From positions 62,001 to 126,000 of the forward strand of contig JAUTXW010001353.1 of NCBI GenBank assembly GCA_030620095.1: a stretch of 64,000 nucleotides of DNA. The letters are read 5' to 3'. The notes beneath the pieces were generated by a model. That model had not been told where the DNA came from and made no database searches. It saw only the letters and a list, made by a program, of their open reading frames with translations. The stretch comes from Kuschelorhynchus macadamiae. Lineage: Eukaryota > Arthropoda > Insecta > Coleoptera > Curculionidae. Below are positions 12,246 through 24,760 of the stretch, in pieces (within the stretch, counting starts at the first letter, position 1; each line of letters begins with the position of its first letter). A program made the translations under genes and the position numbers.

Positions 12246-13865
12246 TTAAAGATGCGAAGTTAAGTGAATTGGGGACTTGCACATTTAAGTATTTGTTAAT
12301 TTTCTTTTCCGAACACTTCCGAATAAACTAGAGAAAAGTCGAAGTTCATTCAAACATATTTTTCCGCTTTATGGCGTAATAACTGGAGCTATCTAAAAAC
12401 CGCTTTTTTAAGTTTCCCGTCTTTTTAAAATCTGTATTCACTTTTTCAAAACGACGTTAGATATGAACTGAAACTATTATCCACTCTTTTTTCTGTATAT
12501 TTTTAGCATGGCGTCAGAATTATTGTATAATTTTATTTATTTAATCATTTTTTAAATTAGGCCCCGTTTTTTCAACTATCGTGAAATTCTATGTTTTTAA
12601 CATAACTGCTTTGAGAATTAGTTTAAATGTGACTGTAGGTACTGTATAGACACTGTGGTAAGATTTAAAATATCTTGATGATAACTTTAAGAACAAAAAA
12701 TATGAATAAAGGATACGTAGATACGGGTCCAACATTTAGTAACACTAATAATTATTCTAAATTCTACTGGAAGTTAGACGCCATGTAAAAAATATTTTTA
12801 AAAGGTATATATCTAAAGAAGATAAAAAAAACAAAATAACAGAAGTAAATATAATATCGAAACTAAATTATCGAAAAAAATAATTACTTTCAATTCAAAT
12901 AGATTTTTCAGAGCTTCATCTACGGTTTCCGCCTTAAAAAAAAACAGAGATCATACTGAATAGGTGTCATAAAAATAAATTTATATTTTATAGAATATTT
13001 AACAAGATGTTTCAATAACTAAAATAAAAAAGGCCGGTGCGTATTAAAAAAAATCTGTTATTAATGATTTTATAAAAACGAAACGTTACTTCAGAGAAGT
13101 ACGATTTTCGAGAGAAAGAAGAGAAGTGGTTTTTAACTTTCAAATAGCCTTAATAATAACGTCACAAAACGGAAAAATTGGTTCGAGTAAATTTCGGTTT
13201 TTTGAATATCTTCAGAAGTATTTCGAATTTGTTAAATATCAAAGGGGAAATTGAGCAAGCATTAAATTCGCCTTAAATTTGTAACACCTTGTATATATTA
13301 TCAACTCTATTAATTTAGCACAGCGTAGCGTATCCAAACTCTTATCACACAGATTAGCGTTACGATACTGTAGCGCGAAAAAATTTTGTTAATGCAAGCA
13401 CAGGTGACGCATGCCTGCACTAAAACTTTGGGTAGTTTAATGTAGCAACAATTCTGTAATTCAAATTGTTCTTAAAGAAATACAATTTTTTGTTCCCCAT
13501 TTACTTCCATTAAGGCTGTTTATATTTGTTGGTTCAAAAAATTTCCCTGGTAATAAAATAATACAGCACGTCAACGTTGATATAAAGACTTTTTAAAAAA
13601 TCGTAAGTTAAGTAAAAATAAGCATTTCATGAAGAACAATCAATTTCGCAACTAGCGCAAAGCAAAGCTATCGTTCATTTACCGAAAATTCTCCAATAAA
13701 TAGATCCATTGCACGATACTACTCACCCAAGGTTTTAGCGCGTGTTATTTGGAAAGATCAAAGGTTATATGTTCTTGCATGATGAGGAGGTATGGAGAAG
13801 TAGCAAGAACATCAAATCGATCGAACCTCACCCGATACGGCGGGAAATCAAAAGTTACAACTTAC
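12246..13865. other. Intronic stretch without recognised features
   Basis: AT-rich non-coding sequence on the 3' side of thin exon 3. Nothing recognised on either strand apart from the donor of exon 3 at 13864-13865. Confidence 0.4.
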
Positions 13866-15219
13866 CGGCTGCCGCTGCCGTAACTGCTGTAGGGGTAGTG
13901 GGGGAGCCTTGCATGTTTTTTTGATCGTCGTCAGAGCTGGCTAATTCTGTGGACGATCTCAAAGGCAGACCTAATGAGAGTCTTCTCGCCGCTGATGATG
14001 AACTACCGGACGTTTGCGAACCGCCGTTAGCTCCAGAATCTTTATCTTTGGCTCCACTTCTGTTGCCGTATTTATTCTTTAAATATCTGGCCCAGGAACT
14101 CAATGCGGCTCCGTCTTTTTCAGTGGCCGCTGATGATCTGTCCGGAGAGTTCTCTCTGGATTTTAAGGTATGCGAGGAACGACTTCGCGAAAGGTCATGC
14201 GCGGATGCTGATGTGCCGTAGCCTCGAGACGCTAAATATGCCGTGGGATTGGATGTAGTCGGGGAAATTGGGGTAGTTACGGTGGTGTCTTCGGCATCAT
14301 CTTCGTCTCCAAATTGTTGGCTGCTGCGACTTCGAGCCAGTCGCTGTCTGCGATCTTTCAAAGCCATATATCTTGACCTGCCACTGGGATACTTGCTCTC
14401 GTCGTCATTTGCAGTGGCAGGTGCGCTATATCTTGGAGTGTAATCATCATCATCTTGAGCGATAGCAGCAGAACTTTTACTTTTATTGAGAAATCGACTG
14501 GTATAACCGTAACGGGGAGGTTCTTCTTCTGACGTTGTGGTTGTTCGCCGCCTGCCTCCATACCTGCTCGAAGGTTCGTCGACCGTAGTGTACTTTGATC
14601 TATTTATAGGAGATTCTTCTTTTTTACGCGAATGTTCTGTGCCAGAATCCCTAGCGTGAGCGCTGCGAGCTAGAAGAGGGCCGATATCTGATTTGGCCAT
14701 TTTTTCCTCAGATTTCTTACTTGATGGTTCATCGGATTCTTCTTCAGACTCGGTTTCCTCTTCGGTACTGGTTTCGGTTTCTTCTTCGTCTTTTTTGATC
14801 TGTGGCGGAGGCACTGTGGTTGGTCTACTTAGGAATCTACTTTGAAAGGTCTTAGGTTGGGGAGCCTCTTTAGCACCTGCAGAATCAATTCTACTACGGC
14901 TTTCTGTGGGTACTTCACTTCGAGATAAATATTTTTGTTTTACTTCTTCAGTAGTAAATGGTGCACCGGTACTGCGAACTGCTGAAGATGATGAAGACTC
15001 TGCTGATGAGCTAGAATCGCTGCTCGCTGATCTAGCAGATTTTTTATGAGCAGCGTCCGAAGATCTTCTTGTTGTCGGTGTTGGGGCCGTTTTTGGCGCT
15101 GTAACCGTTTTTGGTGTTGTGGTCGTTTTTGGCGTTGTGACCGTTTTTGGCGTTGTGGCCTTTCTCTGATGTTGAAGAGGGTCCACAGATTCTTCGGACT
15201 CTTCTGCGCTGGACGGGGC
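13866..15219 (-). CDS. tn: thin/TRIM32 orthologue, coding exon 3: long disordered Ser/Thr/Arg-rich region
   Basis: Residues 544-994 plus the first base of codon 995. The acceptor TTTTCTATAG precedes base 15219 and the donor G/GTAAGT follows 13866; entry is phase 0 and exit phase 1, matching neighbours. The exon opens APSSAEESEES and soon enters a tandem PKT-rich stretch (four 18-bp units, 15087-15158). The rest is low-complexity, rich in Ser, Thr, Glu and Arg, with short recurring blocks such as QSRFLSRP, TSRFLNKS, RSRYMALKD, ARYLKNKYG and an acidic EEETETSTEEETESEEE run. This is the variable linker between coiled coil and NHL propeller, which is long in insect thin and short in vertebrate TRIM32. 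Intact open frame of 1,354 bases with no stop supports a live gene. Function of the linker is not readable from sequence; the short blocks look like linear binding or phosphorylation motifs. Confidence 0.9.
15087..15158 (-). repeat. 18-bp coding minisatellite in thin exon 3
   Basis: Four consecutive 18-bp units of the type CCGTTTTTGGCGTTGTGA on the plus strand, encoding six-residue PKT-containing repeats on the minus strand. The unit length keeps the reading frame, so copy number could vary without breaking the protein. Confidence 0.8.
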
Positions 15220-15507
15220 CTATAGAAAACATTGTGTTAGGATGAGAATCTTGCACACATCTTCATGCTTCACACCAAACAACACAAAATACAGGTACAC
15301 TTCAAAGTGTATTTGAAAGAGTAAAATAGAAGGAGAAGAAACATGCCAATGTGTGACCTATTGCAGGTTAATTTTATGTACTGTATCACTATGGACGGCA
15401 AGCAATATAACATTATTCTAACTTTCTAAATTGTCTTATTCTAAGTTATTCTAAAATTGATTTAATCAGGTACATATAACATGAGGTTACGGCTCATCCA
15501 AACTCAC
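15220..15507 (-). other. Short intron of thin between exons 2 and 3
   Basis: 288 bp, GTGAGT donor at the 15507 side and TCTATAG acceptor at the 15220 side, phase 0. It is the only compact intron of the gene in this window and has no transposon sequence that I recognise. Confidence 0.85.
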
Positions 15508-17001
15508 CTCAGGGGCGGACGTTTTCCTTTGTACTGGATGTCTCTCTTCCACTGTTGGTCTCTCAGCTGGCCTGGTTTCGGTGACGGCAGTTTCCGTAGA
15601 CGTAGTGGCCCCTTTGTTTTGCTTTTTAATTCTTGATATTTCATCCTCCTCACTTACTTGTCTAGTTGCTGGGGGTGGAGGTCTTTTTGGGACTACTTGG
15701 GGTTGTTTGGGTGGCTGAGGGTGAGCGGGAGCCTCTTTTTCTTTCTTTTTGCCAGTTGGATTCTCTTGTAATTTTTTCATTACTCTAGGGGAATCAGCTA
15801 GCCTGGTAATGCCACTGAGAGGACCTCGAGTGACATCTTCTGTATCAAGCGGTCTTTCCCTTTCTTGGGTCTTTTGTTGCTGATCATGGAATCTTACACC
15901 CCTAGATTCGTTGTCCGATTCATCATCTGCCATAGTATTTCGCCGCCTAAACCTGCTACTATATTTAGATCTAGCAGAGCGATTTCCATCGTGGTCGTAA
16001 TCGTCTCCCCCATATTCGCCTCCGCTTCTGCCGTACCCTGTTCCATATCTATCGGCGTGCCCTGCCTTTTGTTGGCGTTCTCCGAATTTGCGGCCGCTAA
16101 GAACCGGTTCGTTATCTTGTTCGCCGTAACTCCTTTCGTAGCCTTGATCTGGGTTGCGGAAGGCAAGCCGGTGGTCACTCTTAGATCTCATAAGTCCTGG
16201 CCCTGGAGGTTGTAGCAGTCCAGTACTAGTACCTTGCGAAAACGGATTGTTGCTGTTTGCAATGTTTAAGTCGCCATATCCAGCAACGTGTATTACTAGT
16301 TGGTTTGGATCATGAGCTAGGACGAGTCTCATTCTTCTGGAATAATCCGTATTTTCGTATTCAAAGTTGCGGATAAACTCAATAGTTTTGAGAAATATTT
16401 CTTTTGTGTCCATAAGCTCGCAGTCATCCCAAATATCAACGTTTTCATTCATATGCTTGTCAGCCAAATCGCAATTGCTTAAGATATTAGAAATCTCTTG
16501 TTCTAAATTTTCTTTTAAGCTTGTGAGCGTGCGCAGTTCAGTGCCTAAGTAGCGGTCGATTTCTCCTCGTAAATACTCGGTACGATCTTTGAGAGCCTTA
16601 TTGAGCCTTCTATAAATCTCCTCAATTTCCTCGCTTACTGAGAGGCAGTTGGTCTGAATATTCTGGGTGTTCTTTTCCACAAGTGAAAGACTGTCTTGCA
16701 ACCTGTGGATGCCCCTTCTAATTTGGTTGTTAATTCTGGAGATTTCTCTGCGTAAAATTTCCATATGCGCGCCTTTGCATTCTTCGCAGATTTTCTTGTC
16801 GCAGTGGTAACAGAAACTGCAGTAGGCTTTTTCAGAACATACATTGCATCTTTCCATAACCTGGCCACTAGTAGGATCGGGCAGCTCCCCAGTAATCTCT
16901 ATATGGAGCTCCAGGAACCTTTGAAGAGTTACGTTGGTAGGAAAGCCCTGAACTCCTTGGTAGGGTATTCTGTGTTCTGCGCGGCATTCTGGGCATTTCA
17001 C
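15508..17001 (-). CDS. tn: thin/TRIM32 orthologue, coding exon 2: RING end, B-box, coiled coil
   Basis: Residues 46-543. The acceptor ATTTTGCAG precedes 17001; the donor GAG/GTGAGT follows 15508; phase 0 on both sides. It opens VKCPECRAEH, supplying the last zinc-binding Cys pair (C48, C51) of the RING begun in exon 1. A B-box follows with C97, C100, C106, C109, C112, C117, C120 and H124. Residues about 126-215 are a charged heptad-like coiled coil. After about residue 290 the chain becomes disordered with an RSDHR/RKFGERQQ region and Pro-rich stretch PKRPPPP. In Drosophila, thin (abba) is a muscle TRIM-NHL ubiquitin ligase needed for sarcomere and muscle attachment integrity, and is the TRIM32 orthologue linked to limb-girdle muscular dystrophy. 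The identity rests on the domain order and recognisable family sequence; the muscle role here is inferred from orthology. Confidence 0.93.
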
Positions 17002-20000
17002 CTGCAAAATAAATAAAAAATAATTAGTTTTTAATTTTATGAAAGCGATAAAAATTTAAAAAATCTGGGCACATAATCCTATATAAATTATTCACCCTGA
17101 ATTTAATTATCTTTTTAAATCTTCTTGAGTTTTAGAGATTCTTCAGAACTGGCAAGTTGAAGTAAGATACTATGATTTGGAAAACGGCTAGAAAGCGCTT
17201 AATTTTAATGTCGTAAAAATTAGTGTTGGGACTACTTCTATTTTTGTTAGAATTTGTTTATTTAAAAACAAACGTATATTGCAAACATAGGTTTTATTTA
17301 CGTGTACAGGGTGCTCCAAAATAAAATATAATAGTTAAGTTTAATTATAATACAATATCAAAAATAGGGCAGGAATAAAAAAAATAACATTATATGCGGA
17401 CTGCATATAATAAAATTATTACATATAAAGGATAGCGCTGAAAAGACTGTATTTTTACTAATCTATATTGTAACATTGGAAATTTGTTACTGAATATTAA
17501 TTATTTTTCGTATACATACAATTTATTATTCAATTACTTTAGTATACCTGCGCCAAACGTAAAAAATGTAAATCGTAAAAAGTACAATCTTTTATACCCA
17601 ATAATATTTTTGCGGACATGTATTATTTATACATTATGAATAGTATAATCATGTAGAAAATATTTTAAATTTTGGTTTTGTGTTGCAACAGTAATTCAGG
17701 ATATTAAAGTAATGGATGTACCATGTTTACTGATTTTATTATACCGGGTCTTTCTGAAATGTGTGTTTGTACAGTAGAAAATCGAAACTCAGGGTTTTTA
17801 AAACAGAGGTAAAAATGAGTTCTTTTGACAGTATACTATGTGACATTCTGTTACTCCCGCTTTAGTTAAAAATGGCAAAAACATTTGAATCTTAAATGGA
17901 ATGCCTTGTATGTTTAGGGTTATTTAAATGAAAAGTAAATTTTATTTTTAAAAGTTAAAAAAAATATATAATTTGACAAATTTATTCATTATTTGATTTT
18001 GTATGAGGGCGTTAATACGAAAAAATCGATTTTTCTTAAATAAAATAGTTTTTCAAATACAAACATAATAGACCACTGGATTCAAAAAAATTGCTCCATT
18101 TTTTTCTTTTAGAAACGGTACCCAACGCCTACTTTTAATTAATAATTTAGCTAGAATCTAAAAATTAACTTAAAAGTTTGAGGAATTCCTTAAATTTCAT
18201 ATTTTATTTAGGACTAGTGTACCATGACATAATTAATTAGAACATTCATAGATGGCTATGAATGGTGGAAACAATCAATTTAATAATGGTGTATATGACA
18301 AACAATCGTCACTTGTGAACATGCCGCGTGCATGGTCTACTTGTACAAATATTCGGCATTTTGTTTATCATCGGTTTTGGCACAAGTTAAAGCGTCTTTG
18401 CGGTAAGTCCACTCCAAAAGGTGTTGTGTAAATGCGTTCAAATGTTTGTCGAGTAGCTATACAAGTAGTGTCATGACAATCATTGATTATAATTTGATAC
18501 TTGTTAAATGCTCAATTATTTGTGTATTTATAAAATACGCCAGCCGTTTAAGTCCGCCTTTAATAGAAAAGAAATAGGTTTCAGTTTAAAACCTGTGACA
18601 ACTTCATTTATTATTTTAATTTGGATTTGGATTTTTTTTGTAAAGGGCACAGCAAAGATTCAAGTCTACTTAACACAATATCCACCAATTCAATAACTGC
18701 AAAATAATTTGTAGCGAATAGTATAACCTCAGAGCTTTATTGTATTATTAAATTACTTAATTCTAGCTGCATAAATAATTAAAAATAAGCGTTATAGATA
18801 TCGTTTCTCAGAGAAAAAATGCAGCAATTTTTTGGACCTAGTGGCCCACTATGTTTGCATTAAAAAAGACTGATATACTTATTCAAAATCAATATTTTAA
18901 TGTTGAAACCCCCATAAAAATCTGAAAAATAAACTAATTATTTGTCAAATTAGATTTTTATTTAACTTTAAGCGAAAATTTTATATGGTTCACAGCACTC
19001 TAGATTTAAAAATGTTTTTTTTTCTGTCAAGACATGTCAAGTGACACGTGAAGGTGGTTTGTCCTGTATGTAAAAATAACCTTAAATGTACAGGGTGTTC
19101 TATTTAAAATTCAAAATTTTTGGTCATTTGCCGCTAAACCGGAAATGATAAAATGTTGTACCTATACGCTGTGGAAAAAACTCGTTTTTACCCATTATTT
19201 AATATCTCCGAGTTTCGATTTTCTAATGTAAAACTAAAGATTTTACAGTGGTTGGCCACATTTAAGAAACAGCCTAAGCAGTTTGTTTAAGTGAAATCAA
19301 ATTAACATAATGTGTTTGTTTCATATATGTTCAGTATAGGTTTTTTTTTGTAAAAAATTGTTTTTTTTTAGTTTGTTAATCTATAACTTTTTAACCTTTT
19401 TTCCTACGATCAAATTATTTGACCAACTGTGACTTAACATTTATTATTCTATGATATGTAGTACCAACACTTTACATAGAATATACACTGTGCGTCTAGA
19501 AATTAATTTAATGATAAATATTTGTTCCAGCGCGTTTCAGCGCCCTGTAAAATTAATTTAAATGTTAAAGATGCATTGTAAGCCGCTATTAATTTGAAAT
19601 ATTTTGCCGTGATGGTTTTCAATTTTTTTCCCTAGATTATTAATGTTTTAAAAAATTGAATGTTGTCACTTTTACACATACCGTATTACCGCGTAATACG
19701 GTGACAAGAACGTAATTTTTTGCCTTATTTAGGACTAAAATTGCACATAAACATTTATCCGCAAGGCCTTCGTTTTTGAGATACAGGATTTCAAAATTTT
19801 ATATTTTTTTAGTTTTTCCTATTATCTGTCATTGTTTTAAAAGTACAGGGTGCAAAAATAATCCTTTCTAAATTGCATATCCTACAGATGATCCAAATAT
19901 TACAGAACATACCTTATATCTCCGTTGTTCGCAGAAATAAAAAAAAATTAACTAGCAAACTTGTAGAGATATTTTTATGAAATAAAAGTTTTATTAAAAA

Positions 20001-22100
20001 AAACATGCAAAACATGCAACACCTTGATTTAATTACATTTTTGAACTCTATGTCAAATTTTAGGTTAACTTGGTAAAAAATACCTTATGCCTATCTTCAG
20101 TTGTTTTCGAGATATTCACAATCACGAAAATTGACAATTGCTGAATTTAAGAAGCTGCAAAATCTAAACTGTTCGTCCTAGGGCAAAACATTACTACAAA
20201 AATTACACATTTCTATCTTAGATTGTCATTGTCCTTCTTATGGTATTTACTTCTGGTCTAAGCAGACGAAAAAGTTTTTCCGATTTTTAAAAAAAGTGAA
20301 GAAAGTTTAATCTCATGTTAAGGAAATGTCACCATAAGGAAGATCATAAACATTATATATATTACAGTCTTTCAAAGTTCGAAATTATCAATTTTCAAAC
20401 AAGAATATCTCTATAACAGTTGCAGATATTCATAAGGTATGTTATAAATAATAAAATATGCAGTGTTTATTTCAACATTTATTTTTTCATTTTTTTCAAT
20501 TCGATAATCACTTGTTTTTTATTAATTTTATTACGTCAGAAATATCTCTACAAGTTTCGTACTTAAAGTTTTTTCTTCTGCTACAAATAAAGAAGATATA
20601 AGGCCTATTCATAGATATCTGAATCACTCTGCAGGGCATGTAATGGAAAAATAATACTTTTTGCAACGATCTGTAATCATACAGTAATAGCAGGGTTTTT
20701 ACCTTGGAAAACGTCTTACCTGCCAATAAATTGTTTTCTAACTTGAAAAATAAAAAGCTGGTAAAGGTAATCAATCTGTATATATGAAATTTATGGAATA
20801 ACCGGTACATTTGAAAAGTGTCGTTGCAAAATATTCCTATGCGAAAATTTACAACTATTATTTAATATTTAAATCGGTTTACATTTTACAACAAATGTTT
20901 ATCATATGTGATCATCTTAAATTAATTTAAATTGTTCTCTGCAGAGGTTTGGTAACTACAATCCATAGAAAAATCAATTATAGTCGCAATTTAGTCAAAA
21001 AGATTGATTATAAGAAAGAAGTTAAAGATACTGTTAATAAGAAAAAAATTACACAAAAACCGATTTTTAGAAATATATTAAAAAACTGCTGAAACTATTT
21101 TTAGCAATTTTAATTTAGGGATTGTTTTAATATATCAACCCAAAAATTTGTTTTTGAACATTTTTGGAGCAAACAAAAATTTTAAAAACTTTGCACGCTC
21201 TGGCTTTACAATCTGTACAATAAATTTCTTACTAGAAGTAAAATGTTTGCGCAAAGCAATAAAATTTCCAACAGATCGGCCAAAACCACATCTTAATATA
21301 ACTTCTCCTTATGAAAAAGTCCACTAATATTTTCGATTATTCGTTTTATCTATCTAGGAGTTTATTATGCATTTAATGACCGACTATTTCATTATTTAAC
21401 AAATGATGACATTGTGTCAAAGTCAGTTAAATAATAAGTAACACCCTGGGCATTAGAAATAATAATTTGGTTTATTATTATTAAAAGTAGATTTTTCTCA
21501 GTTAAAAAATATGCTAATTATTTACTTTTTTACACTATCGTCGATTTTGATGATTTTCTGTAAAAAGATACATTTTGGGGTCTTGACCACGAATCCGAAG
21601 TCACATTTTGTCTGTCACATTTCGTTTTTGAATTATTAATTCTCAAAGTTCTTTATTCTTCTTAAAAAAAATAAGTAGTTCTGTATGAAACTACAACAAA
21701 CAATTATAAAAAACGTAACAAAACACTTTTCTTGGTTTCCTTGCCTTATTTTATCTAAAAAATTAGGACACTGGAACCCTTAAAAACAACCGTACTTCAT
21801 ACTTTTTGGACTAGTAACTTTTCCTTCATGTTTGCATTTGGACATAAAGAACCGTGGAGCTACAACTTTAAAGAAAAATATATTCGTTGATAAAAATTTC
21901 AGTACAGTATTCGCTGGTTCTCCAGAACTTCTAATAGGCCACTGGATTTGAGTTTGGGGCACCCTGTATCAATTGTAATATATTTCAATTTTCTTGATAA
22001 ATAGAACTCCCCTCTTAATGAAACTTTAATTTTGTTAGGCAAAGTGAAATGTATTACAAATTATAATTTATATAATATGTATTAATCAAATAACTATACT
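17002..22100. other. Intron 1 of thin, left part: non-coding, with scattered transposon-end motifs
   Basis: No protein-coding relic recognised. Several ACAGGGTG-type motifs typical of Tc1/mariner-like termini occur at about 17308, 19088 and 19850 (plus) and 21955 (inverted). The stretch at 17740-17930 is an inverted diverged copy of 19075-19260 (shared GAGTTTCGATTTTCTA). These look like remnants of MITEs whose boundaries I could not pair. Confidence 0.45.
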
Positions 22101-22204
22101 AAGCAACACTCAAAGTGGAGAAAAGCCTTTTGACAGGTGATAAGTGGTATCAGTGGCTACTAAATATTTTAATGTGAATGGTCTAACATCAAAATGATCC
22201 GTAT

Positions 22205-22350
22205 ACAGCGTGTTTTTAAAAGGCGTTCCACAAGGTGATTATTTAAACCAATCCACGATTTTTCTACAATGATTTAAAGTTATGTAACATATCAATACCT
22301 TATTCTGACACCTCTAGACATGATTTGAGTTTTGTTGTTATCTTCATCAT
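22205..22350 (+). pseudogene. Possible reverse transcriptase scrap (non-LTR)
   Basis: The plus strand reads KGVPQGDYLN and, after frameshifts, FYNDLKLCNISIPYSDT, resembling the GVPQG...LLFLLYINDL...YSDDT region of jockey/R1-type reverse transcriptases. It is very short and broken, so the call is tentative. Confidence 0.3.
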
Positions 22351-22374
22351 CTAAAGAGTTTTGCAGAGTTTTTT

Positions 22375-22470
22375 TTTGTATTAAGCCTAGACCGAAACGC
22401 AATTTTGTAAACAACCTTTACCTACTCTAAAGTAATTATTGTAGCTGGAATTTCTAGAATATTTATACAG
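22375..22470 (+). repeat. Left arm of an inverted repeat flanking a non-LTR insertion
   Basis: TAGACCGAAACGCAATTTTG ... ACCTTTACCTACT ... GAATATTTATACAG; the inverted counterpart is at 24650-24760. Confidence 0.6.
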
Positions 22471-22949
22471 ATAGCGTACTAAAAAATAATAATTATAAGC
22501 CCATTCAGCATTCGCATTTTAGTATACTCCTACCGTGTTCAAGAATATTTTTATCCGGAGATTGTGGCAACCAATCCATTATTTTAATGATATTTGTCAA
22601 TTATAGCTGCTCGGGGAGGTTTTGCAATACTATTAATGAGTACAAAATCCTGTCCAAAATTTTGCGCGAAAAGCACAAACATATTTTGGGTCTCTCTGTA
22701 TACCTAGTGGCTCAAATATTACCAAATTTGATATGCATAAAACTCCACCATATTGTTCCTATTCTGCTCTCAAAAAGTTACTCGATAACGAGTTTTTTTC
22801 TTGAAACCTTTCCTTTTTTCGCTTTTAAATAAGAATTCTTCCGACCGATTTGAGAAGGTTAATGCGGTTTTCATCAGTCAAAGAGGTTTTCCAATGGATT
22901 ATTAAGTTTTTTTGTATTGTTGAATAAAAGCTTGTCTTTATAGACTTTA

Positions 22950-24610
22950 TAATTATAATAATAATGATAATAAATGACTTTTATTTGAAAAAAAATAAAC
23001 AAAATAGTTTACACATATACATTCTTTAGTGACATAAAGATTAAAGGACAGGAAGACAAGACTTCACTCTGGGGAAGTCTAGCCAAGTGGCTACTCTTAC
23101 TCAACCAGATGTGAATATGTCATCCTCCAAGCTAAGTAAATTATATGGCGTCTTCGCTTGACAAACCTTTAAGTAACAGATTAATATCTACTTTTAATTT
23201 GCAATAAAACAAAAATGGAAAAAGAAGAAAAACCAAAATTGAGACTCCGGCAAAACCACCCCACCCGCCCCGCCAACAGCACGCACACAGCCGACAACAA
23301 TCACCGCCCAAACATGGCTGTCTTATGTTTTGGAACAGTAAATTGATTTTTAAACCTCATATTTTTGTCGTGAATTCGGCTTCTGGGAATAAACTTATTT
23401 TTTAATGAATCAGAGCTAAGAGGTATAGTTAATATTTCATGCACAAAGTTACCAAGGTGATGTATCCTACGATTTTTCATATTAAGCCATCCACATTCCG
23501 ATATTTTTTCTGTGATATGATCATACTTCCGTAGGCCATAGAGCAACTTACAGCATGCATTTTGTATTTTCTGTATCCTGTATTTGTCGCTTTCGTACAA
23601 GCACGGACCATAAATAAAATCACATTAGGTAAAATGTGACAAGACTAAACTTTCGCATAGCATTTTTTTTTAGGTTATAGTGCAATAGATGTCGGTTGCT
23701 GTACAAAAGTTTAAGGGAGCCGAATGGCTTTTTAGAGAGGTTTTTTTCATCGACTAGTAGGCCTACATTTTTAGCGGAAGAAATAAGAGTTAATGGAGTG
23801 TTATCAATGTGGACGTTTAACGTATTTTTTTACAAGATTTCTTTTCTCTTGACTCCCCTGCATAAAATCTTAGTTTTTTCAGAATTTAAATTTAAGTTGT
23901 GTTCCTCAGAGAGGGATTTTATTAGAATTAAGTCTTGACTAATGTTTTGGGTAGTTTGTTGTATATTAGACAGATTAAAAGAGTAATACAGTCGGGTATC
24001 ATCCGCGTATGCTTGTGTTTTACAATGCGCTGGGGATGTTATTATATCTATGGTGTAAATAATAAACAGCAAAGGGGATAGAATTGACCCTGTGGCACTC
24101 CTGAATAGATACCCAACGTACTGTATTCAGCCTTATTATATGTAATTTTTTGTGACCGACTGCTTAGAAATGACTTAATTAATTCCACAGCGCTGATGTT
24201 TAGTTTAGAACATAATAGTCTGTGATCCAGAGTATCGAACGCCTTCGAAAAATCCAGTAGAATAAGTAGACTCACTAGTCTATTATCATATGCCCTAATT
24301 ATATCAGCCAAAACTGTAGCCAATGCGGTGGCAGTGCTAAAATTTTTTCTAAATCCATTTTGGCAGTCAGGAATTATTTTGTTTTGTGTAAAAAAGTTAA
24401 AAATTTGATTAAAAAGAACTTTTTCAAATATCTTTGATATTGTAGGTAAAATACTAATTATTCTTAAATCAGAGAAACTTTGTTGTTTATTAGCCTTTGG
24501 AAGAGGTATTCCTATTGCTATTTTCCAGAGCGCAGGAAAATGGTTATTCTCTATAAGGCTACTAATAATATGAATAAATAATAAATAATTCTTTGTGCAT
24601 TATCTGTTTA
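22950..24610 (-). pseudogene. Non-LTR retrotransposon, 5'-truncated, reverse transcriptase relic (jockey/R1-like)
   Basis: Minus strand, translated right to left: NHFPALWKIAIGIPLPKAN (RT motif region), DLRIISILPTISKIFEKVL, CQNGFRKNFSTATALA, LILLDFSKAFDTLDH (motif A, catalytic Asp), GVPQG, LFIIYTIDI, AYADDTRLYYSF (YADD, catalytic Asp pair), then a C-terminal tail KIQNACCKLLYGLRKYDHIT. A one-base loss just after GVPQG shifts the frame near 24085, so it is dead. The 5' part, including any endonuclease, is missing from about 24610. The 3' end near 22950-22980 carries an AATAAA-like signal and a short ATT/TTA-rich tail, which fits target-primed insertion in the minus orientation. It lies in intron 1 of thin and is bracketed by an inverted repeat. 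Confidence 0.85.
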
Positions 24611-24649
24611 GTCCACGGCCTTTTACAGATTTTAACAAATGTTTTTTCT

Positions 24650-24760
24650 TTGCCCTACCTGTATAAATATTCTATTTTAAGCTCAAACACTTGCTTCGAA
24701 GTAGGTAAAGGTTTTTAACAAAATTACGTTTCGGTCTAAGAATAATACAAAAACAAATCT
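24650..24760 (-). repeat. Right arm of inverted repeat flanking the non-LTR insertion
   Basis: Reverse complement reads TAGACCGAAACGTAATTTTG ... ACCTTTACCTACTTCGAAG ... GAATATTTATACAGG, clearly related to 22375-22470. Confidence 0.6.

Noticed and set aside
13949..14443. Plus-strand open frames
   Set aside because: Antisense shadows of the biased-composition thin exon 3.
15865..16215. Plus-strand open frame of 116 codons
   Set aside because: Antisense shadow of thin exon 2.
23301..23600. Independent small gene on the minus strand
   Set aside because: It is the C-terminal tail of the non-LTR relic at 22950-24610.
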